From contig JAJJOY010000001.1 of the NCBI GenBank assembly GCA_021029595.1, positions 434,001-498,000 of the forward strand: 64,000 nt of DNA. The letters are read 5' to 3'. A model generated the notes under the pieces. It worked only from the letters and a program-made list of their open reading frames with translations. It did not search any database and was not told where the DNA came from. Origin of the DNA: Hominenteromicrobium mulieris (GTDB lineage Bacteria; Bacillota; Clostridia; Oscillospirales; Acutalibacteraceae). The translations under genes and the position numbers were made by a program. Below, in pieces: positions 8,799 through 17,917 of the stretch (its first letter is position 1; the number at the start of each line of letters is the position of its first letter).

Positions 8799-8861
8799 TT
8801 TTATTGTCCTCTCCATTGAAACTGTCAACCGATACAAAACTCAGTTGTGCGTACATGTTAA

Positions 8862-8890
8862 AGCATAGCACACCTTTGCACGGTTGACAA
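8862..8890 (-). promoter_or_regulatory. Likely sigma-A promoter for the GH3 gene
   Basis: On the minus strand TTGTCA (8890-8885) and TATGCT (8867-8862) are 17 bases apart, about 65 bases upstream of the GH3 start codon. Confidence 0.6.
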
Positions 8891-9003
8891 GGAAGAAAAT
8901 CAAACGAATTTTTCGTACAGCTTTCACGGAATTTCATCACTTTCCTTTTTGCATATCCTGTGTTATACTATAAAAAAGCATCCATGACCGAAGGAGCACC
9001 CCT

Positions 9004-10581
9004 ATGAATCCAAAAAAATTTCCCATGCCCACCGGCATGCTCTTAAAAACCGACGACGAAGAAAAATTCCTTCCGTTTCAAAATCCAACTACCTATAAAG
9101 ACATCACCGTCGAGTTAAAGCCGAACGGCGAAGCTCTGCGCGTATACGTCACCGCTGACACATCGCCCGTGCAGCGCGTCACGCTCTATTTCGCGGACCC
9201 GCTGCCCGAAAAAGCGCAGGTTTTAGGCGGTGTTTGGGAGCGCGGCTACGGCGACTATGAATGGCGCGGTTATGTCCCCCATCGCGTCATGCCGTGGTAC
9301 TTCTTCCTGCAGAGCGGCAACAAGACCGAAGCCTTCGGCGTGCACACGCAGCCCGCTGCCATGTGCTGGTGGACAGCCGAAAGCACCGGGTACAGCGTAT
9401 ATCTCGACGTGCGCTGCGGCGGTCTCGGCGTGCGCTTAAACGGCCGCACCCTCTGCGCTGCGGAGCTTTGCCGCGCAGAATACGAAGACGCCGACGGCTT
9501 TACTGCCATGGGTGAATTTTTCTCCGTTTTGAGCCCGAACCCCATTCTGCCGAAATCCCCCGTCTACGGCGCGAATAACTGGTACCATGCCTACGGGCAT
9601 GCCACGGAAGATGACGTTCTGCGCGAAGCGAAGGCCCTCGCCGAACTCACCGAGGGGCTCGCAAACCGCCCGTGGTTCATCATCGACGACTGCTGGCAAA
9701 TTGACCGTGCGGATAACTACAACGGCGGCCCGTGGCGCGCGGGCAACAAGGGCTTTCCGGACATGCCGGACCTCGCCAAAAAGCTGCGCGAATCCGGCAT
9801 ACAGCCGGGCATCTGGGTACGTTTATTATGGGATCACAGCGAAAGTATTCCCGCCTCTTGGCGCTCGAAGCGTGACCCCGAATACCTCGACCCCTCCGTG
9901 CCCGAAGTGCTCGACCACATCGCGGAGGACATCCACACCGTCTCAAGCTGGGGTTACAAGCTCATCAAGCACGATTTCACTTCCTACGACGTACTCGGCC
10001 GTTGGGGCTTTGAAATGGGCGACGAGCTCACGGACAGCGGTTGGCGCTTTGCGGACGAGACCCGCACGACGGCCGAAATTTTAATTGAATTATATAAACG
10101 CATCTTAGCTGCCGCGGGTGACGCCATAGTCATGGGCTGCAACTGTTTCGGCCACCTTGGCGCTGGGCTCATGCACCTCAATCGCACCGGCGATGACGTC
10201 AGCGGCAAGCTCTGGGCACGTACGCGCCGCATGGGCATGAACACATTGGCATTCACCGCGCCGATGCACGACCGCTTCTTCGCCATTGATGCCGACTGCG
10301 TACCGCTCACCGATGCCATCGATGAAACGCTCGGCATGCGCTGGCTGGAGCTTGTGGCAAAAAGCGGCACACCCACGCTGCTCTCCGTTCCGGCTTCCTA
10401 TTTAAACGGCGAGCGCAAAGCCATCATCCGCGACGCTTTCCGCCGCGCAAGTCAGCCCCAGCCCACCGCGCGCCCGCTCGATTGGCACGAGACCACCTGT
10501 CCCGCCGTGTGGAAGCTCGGCGAGGAAACGAAACACTTTGACTGGACAGAGCCGTGCGGCATTCTGACCGGCAGCATTTAA
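9004..10581 (+). CDS. GH36-like alpha-galactosidase (clan GH-D)
   Basis: A 525-residue cytoplasmic protein. An N-terminal beta-sandwich (residues 1-180) precedes a TIM barrel that begins at NNWYHAYG and contains [17 protein letters not shown] and [12 protein letters not shown]. The Asp of KHDF matches the nucleophile position of clan GH-D enzymes, and [12 protein letters not shown] and GDDVSGKLW fit the region of the acid/base. Members cleave terminal alpha-galactosides such as melibiose or raffinose; the enzyme is shorter than classical GH36 (about 700 residues), so the substrate may differ. ATG at 9004 has AAGGAGCA upstream. It diverges from the GH3 gene and is followed after ten bases by the YgiQ gene. 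Confidence 0.82.
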   Translation: MNPKKFPMPTGMLLKTDDEEKFLPFQNPTTYKDITVELKPNGEALRVYVTADTSPVQRVTLYFADPLPEKAQVLGGVWERGYGDYEWRGYVPHRVMPWYFFLQSGNKTEAFGVHTQPAAMCWWTAESTGYSVYLDVRCGGLGVRLNGRTLCAAELCRAEYEDADGFTAMGEFFSVLSPNPILPKSPVYGANNWYHAYGHATEDDVLREAKALAELTEGLANRPWFIIDDCWQIDRADNYNGGPWRAGNKGFPDMPDLAKKLRESGIQPGIWVRLLWDHSESIPASWRSKRDPEYLDPSVPEVLDHIAEDIHTVSSWGYKLIKHDFTSYDVLGRWGFEMGDELTDSGWRFADETRTTAEILIELYKRILAAAGDAIVMGCNCFGHLGAGLMHLNRTGDDVSGKLWARTRRMGMNTLAFTAPMHDRFFAIDADCVPLTDAIDETLGMRWLELVAKSGTPTLLSVPASYLNGERKAIIRDAFRRASQPQPTARPLDWHETTCPAVWKLGEETKHFDWTEPCGILTGSI

Positions 10582-10591
10582 AGGAACTTTC

Positions 10592-12565
10592 ATGAACAAA
10601 TCAGACAGAACGGCTTTTTTACCTGTTTCAAAAGAAGATATGGCGGTACGCGGCATCGAACAGCTCGATTTCGTGTACATCAGCGGCGATGCCTACGTCG
10701 ACCACCCGTCGTTCGGCACAGCGATCATCTCCCGCATTCTCGAAGCAAACGGTTTCACGGTCGGCATTATCGCACAGCCGAACTGGCGCGACCCCGAAAG
10801 CGTGTGCACACTCGGCGAGCCAAAACTTGGCTTTCTCGTTTCCGCCGGCAATATGGATTCCATGGTGAACCACTATTCCGTCGCCAAAAAGCGCCGCCGC
10901 AGCGACTTTTTCTCCCCCGGCGGCAAAATGGGCCTGCGCCCGGATTACGCCGTCATCGTATATTCCAACCTCATCCGCCGCACGTTTAAGAAAACGCCCA
11001 TCATCATCGGCGGCATCGAGGCCAGCCTGCGCCGCCTTGCGCATTATGATTACTGGTCGGACAAAATGAAGCGCTCCGTCCTGCTCGATTCCGGCGCGGA
11101 TATCATTTCCTATGGCATGGGCGAGCGCTCCATCGTCGAGATTGCCGAAGCCCTGCGCAGCGGCATCCCCGTGCAGGAGCTCACGTTCATCCGCGGCACC
11201 GTGTATAAAACGCACATCGCGCCCGACGGCGACGACGTGCTCCATCTCCCCGGCTTCGATAAGATTTCCACCAGTAAAGAGCTGTACGCGAAAAGCTTTT
11301 ACAATCAGTATCTCAACACCGACCCGTTCACGGCGAAAACGCTCGTCGAGCCCTACCCGGACGACCACCTGTTCGTCGTGCAGAATCCTCCGCAGATGCC
11401 GCTTTCGACCGAAGAAATGGATGACACCTACGCCCTGCCCTATACGCGCACCTATCACCCGGATTACGAAGCCCTCGGCGGCATCCCCGCCATTGAAGAA
11501 GTGAAATTCAGTCTTGCCAGCTGCCGCGGGTGCTTCGGCGCATGCAGCTTCTGCGCGCTGACGTTCCACCAGGGCCGCATCATTCAGTCCCGCAGCCACG
11601 AATCGCTTTTGGAAGAAGCGAAAAAAATGACCGAGGATCCCGATTTTAAAGGCTACATTCATGACGTCGGCGGCCCCACGGCAAACTTCCGCAAGCCCGC
11701 CTGCAAAAAGCAGATGAAGGTCGGCGTGTGTAAAAACCGCCAATGTCTGTTCCCGGAGCCATGCCCCAACATGGAGATCGACCATACGGATTACGTTTCC
11801 CTCCTGCGCAAGCTGCGCGCATTGCCCAAAGTGAAAAAGGTCTTTGTGCGCTCCGGCATTCGGTTCGATTACCTCATCAATGACAAAGACGAAACGTTCT
11901 TCCGCGAGCTTGTTAAATACCACGTCAGCGGCCAGCTTAAAGTCGCACCGGAGCATATTTCCGACGGCGTGCTGCGCATGATGGGTAAGCCGCAGAATTC
12001 CGTCTATCGCCGCTTCGTCAAGCGCTACAAAGAGCTGAACGAAGAAATGCACCTCAACCAGTACCTCGTGCCGTACCTCATGTCCTCGCATCCCGGCTCC
12101 ACCTTACAGGACGCCGTAAAGCTCGCGGAATATCTGCGCGACCTCGGCTATATGCCGGAGCAGGTGCAGGACTTCTACCCCACCCCGTCCACGATCTCGA
12201 CCTGCATGTACTACACGGGGCTCGACCCGCGCACAATGAAGCCTGTATACGTCGCGCGCGACCCGCACGAAAAAGCGATGCAGCGCGCGCTCATCCAGTA
12301 CCGTGACCCGAAAAATTACGACCTCGTCACAGAAGCGCTCATCAAAGCGAATCGCCGCGACCTCATTGGCACAGGCAAAAACTGCCTTTTGCGCCCCCGC
12401 CACGGCGATACCCGTTTTGCTCCCCCAAAGCCCGCCGCAAACAGCAATAAACCGTTTGACGGTAAAAACAAAAACGGCGCAAAGCACGGCAGAACGAGTC
12501 AACCGCCGGCGCCCCAAAGCCGCCGTTGGACAGGCGAGCCGCCCAAAAAGCGCGGCAAACGATAA
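10592..12565 (+). CDS. YgiQ family radical SAM protein
   Basis: A 657-residue protein of the UPF0313/YgiQ group, whose reaction is unknown. A B12-binding-like N-terminal part ([33 protein letters not shown]) precedes the radical SAM core with [13 protein letters not shown], that is CxxxCxxC ligating the 4Fe-4S cluster, about residue 310. SAM-binding and barrel residues follow ([24 protein letters not shown]). The last 60 residues are a basic, low-complexity tail ([13 protein letters not shown]-like, ending KKRGKR) that may bind RNA. The ATG at 10592 has AAAGGAAC upstream and is ten bases from the GH36-like stop, so they may be co-transcribed. Confidence 0.93.
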   Translation: MNKSDRTAFLPVSKEDMAVRGIEQLDFVYISGDAYVDHPSFGTAIISRILEANGFTVGIIAQPNWRDPESVCTLGEPKLGFLVSAGNMDSMVNHYSVAKKRRRSDFFSPGGKMGLRPDYAVIVYSNLIRRTFKKTPIIIGGIEASLRRLAHYDYWSDKMKRSVLLDSGADIISYGMGERSIVEIAEALRSGIPVQELTFIRGTVYKTHIAPDGDDVLHLPGFDKISTSKELYAKSFYNQYLNTDPFTAKTLVEPYPDDHLFVVQNPPQMPLSTEEMDDTYALPYTRTYHPDYEALGGIPAIEEVKFSLASCRGCFGACSFCALTFHQGRIIQSRSHESLLEEAKKMTEDPDFKGYIHDVGGPTANFRKPACKKQMKVGVCKNRQCLFPEPCPNMEIDHTDYVSLLRKLRALPKVKKVFVRSGIRFDYLINDKDETFFRELVKYHVSGQLKVAPEHISDGVLRMMGKPQNSVYRRFVKRYKELNEEMHLNQYLVPYLMSSHPGSTLQDAVKLAEYLRDLGYMPEQVQDFYPTPSTISTCMYYTGLDPRTMKPVYVARDPHEKAMQRALIQYRDPKNYDLVTEALIKANRRDLIGTGKNCLLRPRHGDTRFAPPKPAANSNKPFDGKNKNGAKHGRTSQPPAPQSRRWTGEPPKKRGKR

Positions 12566-12577
12566 TGTGAGACAGCA

Positions 12578-12613
12578 AAAAGCTCTGCACCGAATTTCAG
12601 GCGCAGAGCTTTT
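12578..12613. terminator. Bidirectional intrinsic terminator between convergent genes
   Basis: An 11-bp stem (12578-12588 with 12603-12613) flanked by A-rich and T-rich arms separates ygiQ from the convergent minus-strand operon. Confidence 0.8.
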
Positions 12614-12629
12614 GTCATTGCTTTATGAT

Positions 12630-13190
12630 TTAATACAAACCCGGCTTGCAGAGAATCTCGTGAATTTTCGTGTCAAGGCAGTCTGCCGTATATGCCGGCG
12701 TGATGATACACGCGGTGTCCGCACCACGCGCCGAGCCGCCCACACAGACAACCGGCTTATTAAGCTCAATCGCGCCGTTATCCAGCGCCATCATGGCGAT
12801 CTCCACGCAAACCTTCGTGCCCTGTCCGAACATGCGCAGCGTGTGCGCCATGATCTCCACCGGGTACGCGCCGCTGAATTTACGACTGATGCCGCGTTCC
12901 GCACCGCTCAAAGCGTGCGCGGCATGAATGATATGCACACCGGCTGCGGTCAACTCCGCGCGCCGCTCGTCCGTCATGGTGTTCACGCCCTGCTTCGGGT
13001 AGCCGTACGCCTGCCCCACCATGACCATCGGCACATTTGTCCCGATCTCTTCCTGCATTTTAATGAGTTCTATAAGCGTGTCGCCCGCGCTCGAAGCCAC
13101 CACAAGCGTCGTTCCGCGCTCCTTCGCAGCGTTTAAAGCAATGTGCAGCGTCTCCAAGGTATTCTCTTTGCCTTTATTTTCAAAAATCAT
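12630..13190 (-). CDS. Stand-alone pyruvate kinase alpha/beta (C-terminal) domain protein
   Basis: A 186-residue protein that matches only the C-terminal regulatory alpha/beta domain of pyruvate kinase (PK_C): LNAAKERGTTLVVASSAGDTLIELIKM at the N-terminus and VVCVGGSARGADTACIITP near the C-terminus. The catalytic barrel of pyruvate kinase is absent, so it cannot have that activity. Such single-domain proteins occur widely in Clostridia with unknown function. The ATG at 13190 has GAGGTAA upstream. It is the last gene of a minus-strand operon behind an SGNH hydrolase and a chimeric pseudogene. Confidence 0.82.
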   Translation of the reverse strand: MIFENKGKENTLETLHIALNAAKERGTTLVVASSAGDTLIELIKMQEEIGTNVPMVMVGQAYGYPKQGVNTMTDERRAELTAAGVHIIHAAHALSGAERGISRKFSGAYPVEIMAHTLRMFGQGTKVCVEIAMMALDNGAIELNKPVVCVGGSARGADTACIITPAYTADCLDTKIHEILCKPGLY

Positions 13191-13208
13191 TTTTATTTAC
13201 CTCGTCAG

Positions 13209-13756
13209 TCATTTCGGGTCTTCCAAAATCGCGTAGCTCACAAATGCAAACCGCATGCTGTCTCCGGCCCAGGAGTTCACGTTGATCGAACCTTGCCCGC
13301 CAAACAGCGACAGAATCTTGTGCTGATTTTCGCCGTCCGCATCCATCAGCCACAGCTCCACCGGCATGTTCGGCAGGTGCTCGTGCGGCTCCAGCTGCTC
13401 CGGGCCGTAGGAAATGTAGACCACCCGTTTTCCGTCCGGTGATACATGCGGGAACCAGTTGTTCCGCCGGTTTTCGGTGATCTGCGTCTGCTCTCCGCCG
13501 TCCCGCTCCATGCGCCAAACCTGCATCAAGCCGGAGTTTGTAGCGTTATACCAAATGTACTTTCCGTCCGGGGAATACTCCGGGCCGTCGTTAAAGCCAC
13601 CCTTTGTCAGTCGCTTTTCCGCGCCGCCGTTCACCGGGATCGTGTACACGTCCACTTCCTGCCTGCCGTCGATGTCGCGGAAAGCGCAGCAAGCTTTTCC
13701 AAAACCTCGCCCTGCATGTTGTTGAGCGGGCCGTAAAGCTGCACACCAAATTTCAT
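13209..13756 (-). pseudogene. Deletion chimera: sugar isomerase/epimerase N-terminus joined out of frame to a TolB-like propeller C-terminus
   Basis: With a good ribosome site (GGGGGAG), an ATG at 13756 opens MKFGVQLYGPLNNMQGEV, the typical first strand of the xylose-isomerase-like TIM-barrel (AP endonuclease 2) family, but this frame stops about 40 codons later. In another frame, from about 13690 to 13209, runs a beta-propeller C-terminal half with WD40-like/TolB repeats (PVNGGAEKRLTKGGFNDGP, EYSPDGKYIWYN, HVSPDGKRVVYISYG). The two parts meet near 13670-13690 without any complete gene. The simplest reading is one deletion that removed the 3' end of an isomerase gene and the 5' half of its propeller neighbour. 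The fragment from a GTG at 13655 (148 residues) might still be translated. Confidence 0.7.
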
Positions 13757-13787
13757 GCTTTCAACTCCCCCAGATTATAATGGAATC

Positions 13788-14453
13788 TTACGCCTCCGGC
13801 GTGTGGTCGTATTCAAATCCGCACTTCGAGAGCCATTCCTTCGCCATCAGCGTCGCGCCGATCTGGTTCGGGTGCACGCGGTCCCATGCGATGAGCGAAG
13901 AGTGTTTATACTGCAAAAACTTGTCATACACCGCTTGGAAGTTTACAAAACGGCAGCCGTATTCCTCGGCAAGACGCTCGCAGATGCCCACATATTCCTG
14001 CATTCTGGCACGCATAAAGTCGCTCTTGTTCGTCTCCATGTAGTACGGCGTGCAGACGATAACGCCCTTCGCAACCATTTTCGCCTGTTCAATCATCGTG
14101 CGCAGGTTTTCTTCATATTCCACCGGGTCGACCGCCTGATCGGTGAGCGCCGGAGAATCAAACTGCCGCCACACATCATTGATGCCGATGCAGATAGACA
14201 CCCACTGCGGGTTCAAGGAAAGCACGTCGCGCTCATAGCGCGCAAGCAGGTCTTTCGACGTATTGCCGCTGATGCCGGAGTTCGTAAAACGAATGCTCAG
14301 CTCCGGGTAAGTCGCCGTCACAAGGCTCTCGATGACGCGCGGATAGCCGTGACCCATGTTGTCAAACAAGCCCTCGCCCACCGGCTGTGCGCTGCCCATA
14401 TCCGTTACGGAATCCCCTGCAAAAATAATGCGATCCATATTTTCAAAAATCAT
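13788..14453 (-). CDS. SGNH/GDSL-family hydrolase (lipase/acylhydrolase)
   Basis: A 221-residue cytoplasmic esterase of the SGNH superfamily. Block I FAGDSVTD carries the nucleophile Ser about residue 12, block II ISGNTSKDLL the oxyanion Gly/Asn, block III CIGINDVWRQ the second Asn, and block V DRVHPNQIGATLMA the catalytic Asp-x-x-His near residue 200. Such proteins often deacetylate glycans. The ATG at 14453 is preceded by GGGGGAG. It is the first gene of the minus-strand operon that continues into the chimeric pseudogene and the PK_C-like protein, so a sugar-processing role is likely. Confidence 0.88.
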   Translation of the reverse strand: MIFENMDRIIFAGDSVTDMGSAQPVGEGLFDNMGHGYPRVIESLVTATYPELSIRFTNSGISGNTSKDLLARYERDVLSLNPQWVSICIGINDVWRQFDSPALTDQAVDPVEYEENLRTMIEQAKMVAKGVIVCTPYYMETNKSDFMRARMQEYVGICERLAEEYGCRFVNFQAVYDKFLQYKHSSLIAWDRVHPNQIGATLMAKEWLSKCGFEYDHTPEA

Positions 14454-14683
14454 GGTAAACTCCCCCTAAAAGAGTAAATTTCTGGTTATATTATAATCGG
14501 ATTTCTACAATATTACAAGGGCACTGTGCAAAATACCTACCACGTTGACAAAGGCCCGCAGCTGACGCAAAATGTGAAATGAAATAAATCTCACGCGCCG
14601 CAGCGCATTTCACAACAACCGTAGGTTGTTTTTTCACTATACCGAAGGTATATTTCACAAATCCCGAAGGAATTTATTTCACA
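14454..14683. repeat. Intergenic array of mini-hairpins, each followed by TTTCAC
   Basis: No gene is seen. From about 14573, four small hairpins stand in a row, each followed by the same TTTCAC: gcgccgcagcgc, aacaaccgtaggttgtt, tataccgaaggtata and aaatcccgaaggaattt. Three share the core CC-GWA-GG. Stem sequences differ while the spacer is constant, which points to a repeat family conserving structure. The first 110 bases (14454-14572) hold nothing recognisable apart from the SGNH gene promoter region. Confidence 0.65.
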
Positions 14684-14684
14684 G

Positions 14685-14719
14685 AAAAAAGGACTTTGCA
14701 AAATGCAAAGTCCTTTTTT
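14685..14719. terminator. Strong terminator behind the minus-strand tRNA cluster
   Basis: A perfect 16-bp stem (14685-14700 with 14704-14719), A6 on one side and T6 on the other, directly follows tRNA-Tyr and can work in both directions. Confidence 0.9.
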
Positions 14720-14720
14720 C

Positions 14721-14805
14721 TGGTGGAGGAGGGTGGATTCGAACCACCGAAGCAAGAAGCAGCAGATTTACAGTCTGTCCCCTTTGGCCACTCGGGAACT
14801 CCTCC
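14721..14805 (-). tRNA. tRNA-Tyr (anticodon GTA)
   Basis: Class II tRNA of 85 bases with encoded CCA. The acceptor GGAGGAG pairs with CTCCTCC, the anticodon loop reads CTGTAAA (GTA), and a long variable arm around CTTCTTGCTTCGG is present. It differs from the + strand copy at 18263 by one base in the variable arm. Confidence 0.97.
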
Positions 14806-15125
14806 ATATACAGAGCTGCGTAAACGCAAACTCATATTATAAAAACAGAAACAAGTTCTGTTTATTGCTGCCAAGCAAAACACTCGGAAACAATATATAG
14901 AAACGAAAACAAAATGTTCTCGATTTTAATCAACTGGAGCTGGCGAACGGACGAAGCCGCTTGCGCGTCTTCACGGCTTACAGCATAGCTGCTACGCCGC
15001 TTCCGGCTAAAAACTTTCCACCGGAAAGTTTTCTTAACGCCGAAACCCTTTCAGGGTTCGAGTCCGTACCGAACTCAATAAATATATAGAAAAGCGAAAA
15101 CAAAATGTTCTCAGTTTTAATCAAT
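14806..15125. other. tRNA spacer with tRNA-Tyr leader, tRNA-Thr remnant and inverted T-arm fragment
   Basis: The 45 bases next to tRNA-Tyr are nearly identical to those in front of the second tRNA-Tyr. Bases 14893-14952 are a diverged copy of 15082-15142, including the 3' end of tRNA-Thr (14935-14952). At 15054-15067 a piece of the tRNA-Thr T-arm (GGGTTCGAGTCCGT) lies in opposite orientation. Between them are small hairpins, among them a perfect stem around aaaactttcc/ggaaagtttt. It reads as a broken tRNA-Thr duplicate carrying an insert. Confidence 0.6.
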
Positions 15126-15201
15126 TGGAGCTGGTGAACGGACTCGAACCCCTGACCTGCTGATTACAAATCAGCTGCTCTACCAACTGAGCTACACCAG
15201 C
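15126..15201 (-). tRNA. tRNA-Thr (anticodon TGT)
   Basis: 76 bases with encoded CCA; acceptor GCTGGTG pairs with CACCAGC, the anticodon stem CTGAT/ATCAG encloses TTGTAA (TGT), and the T-arm GGGGTTCGAGTCC is intact. Confidence 0.96.
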
Positions 15202-15223
15202 GCATAGCGCGTAAAAACGCGCT

Positions 15224-15299
15224 TGGTGACCCATCGGAGATTCGAACTCCGGACACCTTGATTAAAAGTCAAGTGCTCTGCCAACTGAGCTAATGAGTC
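15224..15299 (-). tRNA. tRNA-Lys (anticodon TTT)
   Basis: 76 bases with encoded CCA; acceptor GACTCAT pairs with ATGGGTC, the anticodon stem CTTGA/TCAAG encloses CTTTTAA (TTT). First gene of the Lys-Thr-Tyr minus-strand cluster. Confidence 0.96.
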
Positions 15300-15312
15300 A
15301 TACAGCTTTAAT

Positions 15313-15341
15313 ATTATAGCAATTTCGCGCCGTTCTGTCAA
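15313..15341 (-). promoter_or_regulatory. Consensus sigma-A promoter of the tRNA cluster
   Basis: On the minus strand TTGACA (15341-15336) and TATAAT (15318-15313) are exactly 17 bases apart, 14 bases upstream of tRNA-Lys: a perfect consensus, as expected for stable RNA. Confidence 0.92.
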
Positions 15342-15437
15342 CTCTAAAATGAAAAAATTTGAAAATTTCCTTTTTCTCCGCAAAACCGCAGAAACATAAG
15401 GAAACTGCCCGGCAAAAGCCGGGCCTTCCCATCAAAA

Positions 15438-16478
15438 TTATTTGTGCTCCGTAAAGAAATCATTCACAATGTCGCTCACGTCATAGTGCACAAACGGGCC
15501 CAAACCGCTGTTGACATCGATTGTATATCGGCAATCGGTTTCCGTATAGGCGTCGATAAAGTAGTTTTCTACGATCTCAATGTAATTTTTCACACCGTCT
15601 CTTTCAGCGGCTTCATCATCTGTGCGCACATAGACGCTCTCGTCAGACAAAAGATATATGAAGACAAGCTCTCTTGTCTGACCCGGCTCCAACAGAATAT
15701 TCCCGGTCTTGTTCGGGTCTTCCGCATTCATCGGAACTTCTGCAATGCCGTTGATCAGCTCTCGCTTGTCGGTCGTGCACTCGGACATATCCAAAGGGCA
15801 GCCGTCTGTGTCATACTGTCCCATGTCGTATACTCCGGAAAGGAATCCCGTCGCTTCATCTCCGGTGTTCTCAAAGCCGATTGTGACATACGCAAACGCA
15901 TAATGCGGCGAAGAAAGCGTGCCGTCTTCGTTCAGCTTGCAGGTCTCCAGCCACGGGTAACCACCATTTATCCACCACGGAACAAAGCAGTCGTTATCCG
16001 CTGGCGTAAGACCATATTCAAGTTTATTGGACATATGCACGTCTTTGATCGTGGCTTTCACATTTTTACCGCCGTAAATGCTCGATGCAGAAAAGTACGG
16101 GTCATTCTCTGCATCAAAACTGCCGTCGCCGTTTTCAATTGAAATGCTCCCGTCTTCCGTGCGAACGATTTTCGGTATCTTGGAGAAATCCAGTTTTTCA
16201 TCCGCTGTAAAATGCGATTCAAATTCTTCTTTCGCAGAAGATACCTCCGCCGTTTCAGATACTTCGGAAACTTCGGGATTTCCAGAGATCTCCGGCACCT
16301 CCGCTTTGCTTTCTTCCGAAACTACTGCTTCATTCCCCGGTGCCTCCGTGACCTCCACGCCGCCGGAGACCGCCTCCGCCTGCACACGCGGCAAATTTGC
16401 AACGCCAAAGGCCACGCCGCTGACGCACGCAACTACCAACACACCACACCAGATTTTCGTCCTTAACGTCCGTTTCAT
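15438..16478 (-). CDS. Secreted or surface protein of unknown function
   Basis: A 346-residue protein. Residues 1-35 form a signal peptide (basic MKRTLRTK, hydrophobic core, RVQAEAV cleavage region). Residues 38-80 are a low-complexity linker rich in Glu, Val and Ser with repeats such as PEVSEVSETAEVSS. The rest is a globular domain with aromatic-rich stretches (NDCFVPWWINGGYPWLE, YAFAYVTIGFENTGDEATGF) resembling secreted DUF4352-like immunoglobulin folds, which would fit its extracellular place. No LPXTG or lipobox is seen. The ATG at 16478 follows AAAGGAG. Function is not recognised. Confidence 0.72.
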   Translation of the reverse strand: MKRTLRTKIWCGVLVVACVSGVAFGVANLPRVQAEAVSGGVEVTEAPGNEAVVSEESKAEVPEISGNPEVSEVSETAEVSSAKEEFESHFTADEKLDFSKIPKIVRTEDGSISIENGDGSFDAENDPYFSASSIYGGKNVKATIKDVHMSNKLEYGLTPADNDCFVPWWINGGYPWLETCKLNEDGTLSSPHYAFAYVTIGFENTGDEATGFLSGVYDMGQYDTDGCPLDMSECTTDKRELINGIAEVPMNAEDPNKTGNILLEPGQTRELVFIYLLSDESVYVRTDDEAAERDGVKNYIEIVENYFIDAYTETDCRYTIDVNSGLGPFVHYDVSDIVNDFFTEHK

Positions 16479-16567
16479 AACCAATGCTCCTTTCGGTTTT
16501 GTGTAACCTTTCTACGCCCAGAGCATACCACACCCGCCCCGCTGTTTCAATATAAACCGTACAGTTT

Positions 16568-16594
16568 TTGCAGTTCCTTTGCAATACTTTTGCA
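16568..16594. promoter_or_regulatory. Three TTGCA direct repeats at 11-bp phase upstream of the secreted protein
   Basis: TTGCA occurs at 16568, 16579 and 16590, spaced exactly 11 bases, about one helical turn, roughly 90 bases upstream of the secreted-protein start. This is the layout of a cooperative activator or repressor site. Confidence 0.4.
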
Positions 16595-16599
16595 AGTTT

Positions 16600-16637
16600 T
16601 TCCGCACACAGAAAAAGAGCCCCGCAAAACGCGAGGC
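16600..16637 (-). terminator. Probable terminator of larC
   Basis: On the minus strand a 7-bp stem (16637-16631 with 16625-16619, one mismatch) is followed by CTTTTTCTG, shortly downstream of the larC stop. Confidence 0.6.
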
Positions 16638-16654
16638 CCATAAACCTTTATATT

Positions 16655-17917
16655 TTATCTACCAATCTTTTCCATCACTTCCGTGAGGCTCAACCCGTTT
16701 TTCTCGGCGAGCGCCGCCAGGTCATCGTGCTCAAACTTCGCGCGCTGCACGCCGTAGCCGGAAGACAACTTGCGGCGCACCGGGCCGAGGGCGGTCTCCA
16801 CCGTCTCCTCCGTGCGGGTCAGCACATAGCGGCGGCACAGCGTCTCGCGGATGCCGATGGTCGCCGTGTGTTTGAAAATCGCCTGCACAACGGCCTCCTT
16901 CTGCGCCTCGCGGCACAGCACCGTCAGCAGCGTGCCGGGGCGGTTTTTTTTCATCATAACGGCGGTCGTGAAGACCTCCACCGCGCCCGCCTCGCGAATC
17001 TTCTCCGCCGCAAAGCCAATCGTCTCGGCGGTCATATCGTCGATGTTGCAGTTCAGCTCGTAAACGGAGTCCGCGCCGTCGCCGGTTTCGCCCAGCATCG
17101 CGCGCACACAGTTTGCCACTTCAAAGTCCTTCTTGCCCATGCCGTAACCCACGCGCTGCACGCGCATAACCGGCATATCGCCGAACGCTGCCGCAAAGTG
17201 CTTCAGCAAAGCCGCGCCCGTCGGCGTGCAGAGCTCACCCTGAATGCGCCCGCCGTAGATCGGCACGTCGCGCAGAATATACGCCGTGGCCGGGGCCGGA
17301 ACAGGCAGCACACCGTGTGCACAGCGCACCTTTCCCGCGCCTACATGCACCGGTGACGCAACAATCTTCTCCGGTGCAAGCTTGCGGATGAGCAAGCACG
17401 CCGCCGTAATGTCCGCCACCGCGTCCATTGTGCCGACTTCATGAAAGTGGATCTCCGAAACCGGCATGCCGTGCGCATGGCTCTCCGCCTCCGCAATGAG
17501 CTTATACACCGCAATCACGTCTGCACGCACCGCATTCTCCAACGGCAGATGCCCGATGATATGCTCGATATCCGCCATGCTGCTGTGGTGGTGATGCCCG
17601 TGGTCGTGTTCATGCTCATGCGTATGTTCGTGATCGTGGTCGTGGTGATGCTCATGTTCGTGTACATGGTCGTGAGCGTGATGTTCGTGGTCGTGCACGT
17701 CAGCGCTTTCTTCCTCCTCGCCGTTCACCGTAACGGAAAGATGCGTGCCGTTGATGCCGCATTTCGTGCTCACTTCCGCCTTAAATTCCACACCGGGGAT
17801 ACCGAGCGCGTTCAGCTCGTCGAGCACTGCCTGTTTGTCGTCAAACAGTTCTAAAAGCGCCGCCGAAAGCATGTCGCCCGCCGCACCCATGCCGCAGTCA
17901 AAATACAAAGTCTTCAT
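16655..17917 (-). CDS. larC: Nickel-pincer cofactor biosynthesis protein LarC
   Basis: LarC inserts nickel into the pyridinium dithiocarboxylate cofactor of lactate racemase and related enzymes, using CTP. The 420-residue protein starts with MKTLYFDCGMGAAGDM, the LarC/DUF111 signature. A very His-rich stretch at about residues 70-110 (HDHEHHAHDHVHEHEHHH and following) probably binds or stores nickel. The C-terminal LarC2 part (ELNCNIDDMTAETIGF, MMKKNRPGTLLTVLC) is fused in frame, unlike Lactiplantibacillus plantarum where a programmed frameshift joins the halves. The ATG at 17917 has AGGAGGAA upstream. larB and larE are not in this window. A leader with a terminator precedes it. Confidence 0.94.
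   Translation of the reverse strand: MKTLYFDCGMGAAGDMLSAALLELFDDKQAVLDELNALGIPGVEFKAEVSTKCGINGTHLSVTVNGEEEESADVHDHEHHAHDHVHEHEHHHDHDHEHTHEHEHDHGHHHHSSMADIEHIIGHLPLENAVRADVIAVYKLIAEAESHAHGMPVSEIHFHEVGTMDAVADITAACLLIRKLAPEKIVASPVHVGAGKVRCAHGVLPVPAPATAYILRDVPIYGGRIQGELCTPTGAALLKHFAAAFGDMPVMRVQRVGYGMGKKDFEVANCVRAMLGETGDGADSVYELNCNIDDMTAETIGFAAEKIREAGAVEVFTTAVMMKKNRPGTLLTVLCREAQKEAVVQAIFKHTATIGIRETLCRRYVLTRTEETVETALGPVRRKLSSGYGVQRAKFEHDDLAALAEKNGLSLTEVMEKIGR

Noticed and set aside
10628-12091. Long open frame on the minus strand opposite ygiQ (487 codons)
   Set aside because: It mirrors codon bias of the YgiQ gene, has no ribosome site or family resemblance, and covers a fully convincing radical SAM protein.
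17578-17700. CRISPR-like or tandem repeat in larC
   Set aside because: The repetitive pattern is the His/Asp/Glu-coding stretch of LarC, with no spacers or constant repeat length.
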